A stretch of DNA of 64,000 nt from Cladocopium goreaui. Taxonomy: Eukaryota; Sar; Dinophyceae; Suessiales; Symbiodiniaceae. The stretch spans positions 62,001 to 126,000 of the forward strand of contig CAMXCT020006759.1 of assembly GCA_947184155.2 (NCBI GenBank), in the 5' to 3' direction. The notes below the pieces were generated by a model, which saw only the letters and a program-made list of their open reading frames with translations, was not told the origin of the DNA and ran no database searches. Positions 58,293 to 64,000 of this stretch are shown here, one piece after another (the stretch's first letter is position 1; every line of letters starts with the position of its first letter). Position numbers and translations under genes: made by a program.

Positions 58293-61200
58293 GGATATAT
58301 ATGGGGCATTATAATAATCCAATAGGGAAGCCCTATGAACCAACCAGGATTTCATGGAATGCTCAACAAATGCTGGGCATCAGCACTGCCATCGACTCTT
58401 CTGCGGCTCGCTGAATTTCGGCCACTTGAGAGTCGGCCTCGGAGCTGAGCTGCCCAGCAGAGGCTGTGTGGGATTTGTTGCTTGAGGTGACCATCAACCA
58501 AATGGAGATGTTGATGGAAACCCAAAAGGATAAAAGGAAATTACCATTATATTACGTATATATAATGGTAATAATATAATATATATATATATAAATATGT
58601 GTATGTATATGCATCTTCAATATCTTCGTGGGGTTTTATTTTTCGATATGTTTCGATGTGTTTGAGGGTTGCTAAGGTGCTATCCCAACCACGATAATAC
58701 AATGGGATATATAACGGATATGGCTATGATGGCCCTAGGAATAGATGGCTCAATACGCTGAGAAACTTGGATGGTTGGATTCATTGGAACGAAGTTTGAC
58801 CCAATGCATAAAGCACTCCTTCGAACCAACCGGGAAAGAACATGGAAGAAAAACAGTGATCAGGGGAGCGGAAGCCGCTGACAGTGGCTATTGGGTCAAG
58901 TCATTGGACACTCAAAAGTCTCGGATGGCCACTCAAAATGACAACAACTTGTGGCTTGGTTGGTTTAAACCTTGGCCAATAGCCATGTCGCCATGTCGCC
59001 AAACAGCATCCAAGACCTTGAAACTAAGACTCCATTGACCCGCGGCCGTCTCTACCCACTGGCATGATGGTGCATCTATGGTAAGTTCTTCGTAAACCTA
59101 TGTACATTTACCCCCATAACCTCCCCCATAAATCACCCAAATGTAAGGCAAGGGCATGTTAAGTACTCCCATCTTGGAAGAACTACCAAATTTATGTCCA
59201 TAGATTTAACCACGCATACAATAGACTCAATAGACGTACGGGATTGGCATATACCACTAAGTTCTTCAGATATGTAACACCGACCTAATGTTGAAAAAAA
59301 TCACATGTTCCAAAGCGGTGAATTTCCCATCAATTTATGTCAAGCCCATATCTAGGTGAAAAATTACTTGATGGTACCCTCCTGTAGTTGAACATAGCTA
59401 CTGAAGCCATGGCCAACGTTCGATGAATAATTTACCTATACATTTCCTGGTGATGTTCCACTTCGCAAACTGCAAGAGATCACCAGAATTATCAGTTATC
59501 TCCCAATAACGTCCTCGTGTTTTGTTGGTTGCTCTCTGATTATTCAACATTGCTATGGAAAATGGCCCATTTATAAATGACTTATGAAACCTATCATGAT
59601 TGTTTAGCCAAATAAAAGCCATTGAGACTGGTGTTTTTTCCCATAGCTACGTGAAAAATTGCCGAGTAAATCCCCTGATCCCAATCATGGCCTTCTCATC
59701 CAACCTCTTTAAGTCGCTACGAAAGGTGGATAAGGCCTCCAAGACAAGCTGGTCCCGATGGGTGGCTGTTGCTATCAACGGATACTGGGATAAAGATGGA
59801 TAAAGCCAAGTCCCTTAAAAAGATAGTAAATTACTTCAGGTTTCTTCTATCTTTTTGGGGGTTTACTAGTTATATGAGCGTTAGACATTTTCATGGCTCT
59901 ACTATATCTTCGTCCCACCAAAATAGATTGCTAGATTTCATGTTTTGCTGATCCCCATGTTGATTAATGGGAAAAGGACGTTCTCACCATTATATAGATT
60001 TTGGATTGTTTCCGTATTTGTTTGGGTAACAAACTCATAACCACACATTGGCTGTATAAACCAATATATAGATGACCGGCTAAGGACACTTTATGCTTGG
60101 ATGTGCATCCCAGCTAAAAAGTCGTGTTGTTCTTGTCCATAACGGTTATGGACCATAACCCATTGACCGAATCCAGCTGGGGGATATTCCACATACTCTC
60201 TGGCCATCCACCAGCATGTAGTTCGCGAATTTCCCAGAAATTTCCAGTAAAAAAAGTGCCATTACAGATGCTAACATCCACCATAATTCGATGATGGTCC
60301 CATTATAGATGATTTATCGATGTTTTTTCCATATATCCCACAAACTTCCATGGCTAGTTCGAGGATCATCTCATTCTCCCAGCATTTCTCCTGGTTTTTC
60401 ATATGTTTCCATATGTTTCCCATAACAAGCTCCATAAACCTCCATTAGTTTATCTGTTCCATTTAGCTCCATATGTTTCCCATGATAGCTGGGAAAAAAA
60501 ACACCATTTATAGCTGGAGAAAAAGCACCATTTACCCTCTGGTAATTTAACATAGCTATGGAAAATCACCATTTTTCATAGGAAAATCCACTATAAATGG
60601 TCATTTTCAATAGCTATGTTAAATTACCAGAGCGTAGTTCAATCCAGGTAAATATCCATTTATAATTCATTTATAGATATAACATGATATAACCACCACT
60701 TATATAACCATTCATAGAATGACACCATTTATAGAACCATGGTTTCTAAAACCACCATCTGGTTGGTGGTATACCTACCCCTCTGAAAAATATGAGTTCG
60801 TCAGTTGGGATGATGAAATTCCCAATGGAAAGTCATAAAATTCATGTTCCAAACCACCAACCAGATTATTATCAATATTAAACATCCCATTAATGTTATA
60901 TGTCCCATGATTACCGGTATATTTACCATTCTAATGGGTATATCATGGTATATCATATCCCATCATTATTAACCATCGTTATTAATTATTAACCATCAGT
61001 AAATTAACATAGACCCTGCCAGTCATCGGGGTTGGAAGATTAGTTTCCATTGAAACTAGGCTATTTTCAGGGTCCAACTGTTAATTTACCAGAGGGTAAC
61101 CATCCTTATTACCCTCTGGTAATTTAACATAGCTATTGAAAATGGCCATTTATAGTGGATTTTCCCATTAAAAATGGTGATTTTCCATAGTTATGTTAGT

Positions 61201-63878
61201 TTACCAGAGGGTAACCATCGTTATTCACCACCATTTACAGCTGGGACACCAGCTGTCGCCTCGTCGACCTTCCGCCGTCGCGAGTCCACCTCCAAGCGTA
61301 GCGCGCTGGCCATGTCTCGGACCTCACGTGCGGGGAAGACACAAGTAGGGTGTAGGATCTATGGAATCTCTATGGAATCTCTTAGTTTGGGCCATACATA
61401 GCTGAGTGAGTGTATATTTTTCGACCAAAACACAAGGCTGAGCTGGGCGCTGTCTTCACAGAAGCATCAATGTCATCATTCCTGTGGGGCAGACCCTGGA
61501 ACAGCCCAGAGGTGACCACTAATCCAGGATTGACAGGGGACCATCCCAACCATGGGGATATTGGATTGTATAACAGATGATAACAGATTATATAAACCAA
61601 CCATACCGGGGATGTCAGATACAGAACTGATATGGCCATGATGGCCCAGAGACTGGATGATTCAAAACCGAAGTTGACTAATTCTACAGCCATACAACCC
61701 GACGGTACCATGCGAAACATGTTCTGGCTGCTGCTGCTCCAACATTCCGCTTCAACAGAGTCAAAGCATGGCACCACTCAAATACAGTCTCGCACTAGCA
61801 ATTCTGGCACAAATGTGAACATGTCTCGCCCTTGAGTGCCTTGTTGCCCAGGACAAATACCACAAAAAAACAGATTTTCATGGGAAAATGATGACAGGAC
61901 AGACAATAGGATTTTTGTTGGGTATCCTATTCCAAGACAACGCCTTGTGGGTTTTGCACAGACAATAGTTTTCTTGCCAAGTTTCATATCATTCCAGGCA
62001 GTGAGGTCTGTCTTCGCATCCAGTTTCGCCTGCTTTACACCGATGTAGGGGATCCCTCTGCTCAGGGGTTTCCTAAAATGGGGGTACCCCGCAATGGATG
62101 GTTTACAACTGAACATCTATTAAAATGGATGATTTGCGGGTGCTCCTATTTCAGGAAACCTCCATATGTATAAATATATGTGTGCCAAAGAAAAAGCTGC
62201 GAAAGTCATTGAGGTGAAAGTACTGGATAGTCTCCAAATTCTGCCTTTTTCAGACAAGGACACACAAGGTGCAAATGGATCTTCAAAGTACCTTATCCCA
62301 TTAAATATCCATCCATCATTAATGGGATATTTGCTGGGATAACTTGAAATGGGATAATCAGAATTAATCCATGTTGCGCAACGCTGCCTGCGTTTGCTGT
62401 GCATGCACAACGATGTCCTGCCGATGAGCTGCAAAGGCAGAGAGATTGTTTTTGGGAAACAAATGTGGTAAACCCATAAAGTCACCCCCCATATCACCAG
62501 AAATGGTTGGATACTGACCATGAGAACTTGGGGGTTGTCATTGGGTTTACCACATTACTGTTTGTCCACATGTGACACTTCAGTGATTGACAACACACGT
62601 GCCAACAATTTTACCACATTGATGTTCTGTTTGAAATGTCCGCACGGTCATTTACCCTCCACCAAATCAACATAGACCCTGAAAGCAGACGTGCTTTAGT
62701 GGAAAGTAATCTTCCAACCCCCAACTACGGCAGGGTCTATGTTAACTTGGGGGAGTGTAATAATGTGTATATAATCCTTGTTCATAAAGAAAGAGTAGAG
62801 TATCCTAAGGATGTGATCATTGGCAAGCTGACTGGAGATATTGGCAACCAAAACATACGCCTCCTAGGAGTTCTCAACGGGAAAAGAAAACTTCTACGGA
62901 GCACTGCTAGGTGAAAAGGGACTTGCTTGCGAGACGTTCATGACATACGTGAAAGTATGACCCCTCAGTGAACACACATCATTTGCAGGTCGATATCCCC
63001 ATCTGGAATGCTTCTATCCCCATTATTCCTGCTGATATCCTCAGTTTCTTGTTAGCTGACTTAGCTGACCGCCAAGAAGGCAACCATAATTTGAGCGTCT
63101 TTTTAAAGTGAAACTGCCCATATTTGTAGCTGCACTCCATCCTCTTCGGTGGTTTCTGGAAATTCGGGACACAATGGACCTAAATCAAATCGGTCTGAAG
63201 TCTATTTGTAGTAGGGAAACTGATAGTTTTAGAATTCCGCAATTCTAGGAAACATCGAAATGAGTGCGTCTGAAAATAGGATACTCAAAAAGGTTAAAAA
63301 CATCCATTTGCCTGCTAAAATGGAGATATCTTGTGGGTAAATCACCCTTTTTCATATCAGCCCAAATATCAATATAGCTTTGGAATTGTCCTATTATAAT
63401 CTAAAAATATCCAAATCAATATCCACATCATAGTTGGTTTATATATTGCCCATATACCAACCCAAATCTCCATCTGGGCACCTCCGAAAGCTGCTGACAG
63501 CGTTCATGGGCCTCCTGCAGGCTCTGGGATACGTCCTGCAGCAGGTCCCAAGCCGACGTCAAGCATCCCAGATGCTACAGTCGGTATCCTAGATACAGTC
63601 ACAGAACTGTTTTATTATAATGGGGGAGTTATGATGTTCATAATAGTAATTACAATATATATATATATATTATTATTATTATTATTATTTATCATTATTA
63701 TTCTTGTTATTATTATATTATATACATGTTAAATCATGATCATACACACATATAATGGTAAACATGCACACATAATCTATACTAATTATACATTCAGCAT
63801 AGCAAAGGTCCCTTGAAACTGCCACCGGCCTCCATCCAAGCGTCGTGCGCCTTTAAGGCTTCCTGATAGGCATCAAAA
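56423..63878 (-). CDS. gene E: coiled-coil protein, 3' part
   Basis: Minus-strand exons 62428-62370, 61322-61250, 59765-59692, 58449-58387, 57459-57404 and a possible terminal exon 56435-56423 join in phase. They read HRQDIVVHAQQTQAALRNM, VRDMASALRLEVDSRRRKVD, THRDQLVLEALSTFRSDLKR, LSSEADSQVAEIQRAAEESM and AVNQRLEDSVDSHLAPPC, a long charged helix typical of coiled coils. Upstream exons at 63574-63482 (WDLLQDVSQSLQEAHERCQQ) and 63878-63826 (FDAYQEALKAHDAWMEA) fit in character, but the phase to 62428 does not match, so one exon is missing. Donors include GTGTCC and GTGCTG, GC (AAG|GCCATG) and GA (ATG|GATTAA, TGTGG|GAAATG). The gene continues past the right edge. The stop at 56423 is the weakest part. 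Confidence 0.55.
56640..56860. repeat. ACAGGTAGACAGATAG-type microsatellite
   Basis: Degenerate GACAGGTA and GATAGA words. No coding sequence is seen. It lies in the intron before the last exon of gene E. Confidence 0.7.
57229..57339. repeat. 10-bp tandem repeat TAATATCCAC
   Basis: About eleven copies of TAATATCCAC, nearly perfect from about 57230 to 57338. It lies in a gene E intron. Confidence 0.9.
57912..58000. repeat. MITE-like inverted repeat, family 4
   Basis: TGGATTGGTTTAAGGGAAAA at the left pairs with CTTCCCTTAACCCA at the right. The centre has AACCATGGTT, itself a palindrome. Confidence 0.6.
60533..60636. repeat. MITE-like inverted repeat, family 1
   Basis: Full copy of about 104 bp with near-perfect inverse ends (TACCCTCTGGTAATTTAACA and TGTTAAATTACCAGAGCGTA). 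Confidence 0.75.
60759..60864. repeat. MITE-like inverted repeat, family 2
   Basis: Ends CTGGTTGGTGGTATACC and TTCCAAACCACCAACCAG, with CCCTCTGAAA inside the left end, as in the other copies. Confidence 0.6.
60998..61213. repeat. two family 1-related hairpins back to back
   Basis: A variant copy (60998-61099) with CATAGACCCTG and CAGGGTC inside its ends is followed after 10 bp by a full family 1 copy (61110-61213). The variant's internal words recur at 62650-62760 (CATAGACCCTG and CAGGGTCTATG), which suggests a sister subfamily. Confidence 0.65.
62066..62163. repeat. MITE-like inverted repeat, family 3
   Basis: GGGTTTCCTAAAATGGGGGT at the left and TCCTATTTCAGGAAACC at the right are inverse. 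Inner word GGATGGTTTACAA is shared with 27529-27636. Confidence 0.6.
62470..62560. repeat. hairpin repeat with TGTGGTAAACCCAT ends
   Basis: TGTGGTAAACCCAT at the left pairs with ATTGGGTTTACCACA at the right. Single copy in the window; it lies next to exon 62370-62428 of gene E. Confidence 0.5.
62650..62760. repeat. hairpin repeat, CATAGACCCTG subfamily
   Basis: TACCCTCCACCAAATCAACA TAGACCCTG at the left is inverse to CAGGGTCTATGTTAACTTGGGGGAGT at the right. Related to the variant at 60998-61099. The 92-codon plus-strand frame starting at 62636 runs through this hairpin and is probably not a gene. Confidence 0.6.
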
Positions 63879-64000
63879 CTGGGGGATATAACACTGGTTG
63901 GTGGTTAGGTCCCAAATATATCCAAATATATGATATTTATTTGTTTATTTATAATATATCATAGATATACTGATATATGTAATGTATTGTAATATTCGCT

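Noticed and set aside
58745-59038. 97-codon plus-strand ATG frame
   Set aside because: It lies in an intron of gene E on the opposite strand, with no family match and no borders; probably chance.
62636-62914. 92-codon plus-strand frame at the right end
   Set aside because: Its first half runs through a hairpin repeat related to 60998-61099.
1-64000. Bacterial-style operons, tRNA or rRNA genes
   Set aside because: Exons are short and spliced, no ribosome binding sites precede frames, and I found no cloverleaf or rRNA-like sequence by eye.

Overview
The window looks like nuclear DNA of a dinoflagellate, possibly a symbiodiniacean relative. Short GC-richer exons of about 30-250 nt sit in AT-rich sequence full of microsatellites and palindromic MITE-like repeats. 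Every exon I could place confidently is on the minus strand, as in unidirectional dinoflagellate gene arrays. Many inferred introns start with GC or GA instead of GT and end in AG, often AG followed by G, a known dinoflagellate habit. The host group is inferred from these traits, not from a marker gene.

Layout, right to left (the direction of transcription). Gene E enters from the right edge and ends near 56.42 kb; it encodes helical, coiled-coil-like sequence. Gene D starts at an ATG at 56,364. Its first eight exons join in phase for 198 codons with no stop, and it runs to about 50.64 kb. There an 8.4-kb mobile element (42,218-50,642) is inserted in or at the edge of a predicted exon. Left of the element are a cysteine-rich gene (39.3-38.35 kb), more Cys-rich and acidic exons (38.3-37.7 kb), and gene B (36.5-30.25 kb), whose terminal exon and stop are clear. 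A new gene opens at 25,893 with a ubiquitin-like N-terminal domain. A seven-exon coiled-coil chain lies at 16.8-12.1 kb, and two exons of a PIF1-like helicase at 1.43-0.49 kb. Whether the exons from 25.9 kb to the left edge are one gene or several is not settled.

The mobile element is the main item. It has terminal inverted repeats of about 371 and 380 bp, each carrying about five 42-43-bp subrepeats, and a likely 5-bp target duplication (CCCCT). It encodes a protein-primed-type family B DNA polymerase (in two frames, with broken N-terminal pieces), a retroviral-type (rve) integrase on the opposite strand, a small zinc-finger protein, a Lys/Arg/Glu-rich protein and small acidic ORFs. No capsid, protease or packaging ATPase gene is visible. 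It looks like a compact Polinton/Maverick-type relative or a deletion derivative. Several frame breaks suggest decay or homopolymer sequence errors. A 1.1-kb segment inside its right end differs in composition and carries a 22-bp minisatellite.

The rest is intron and intergenic DNA with at least four families of about 90-110-bp inverted-repeat elements and many simple repeats. I saw no rRNA, tRNA or CRISPR array. Exon boundaries are read by eye; phase agreement is the main support.
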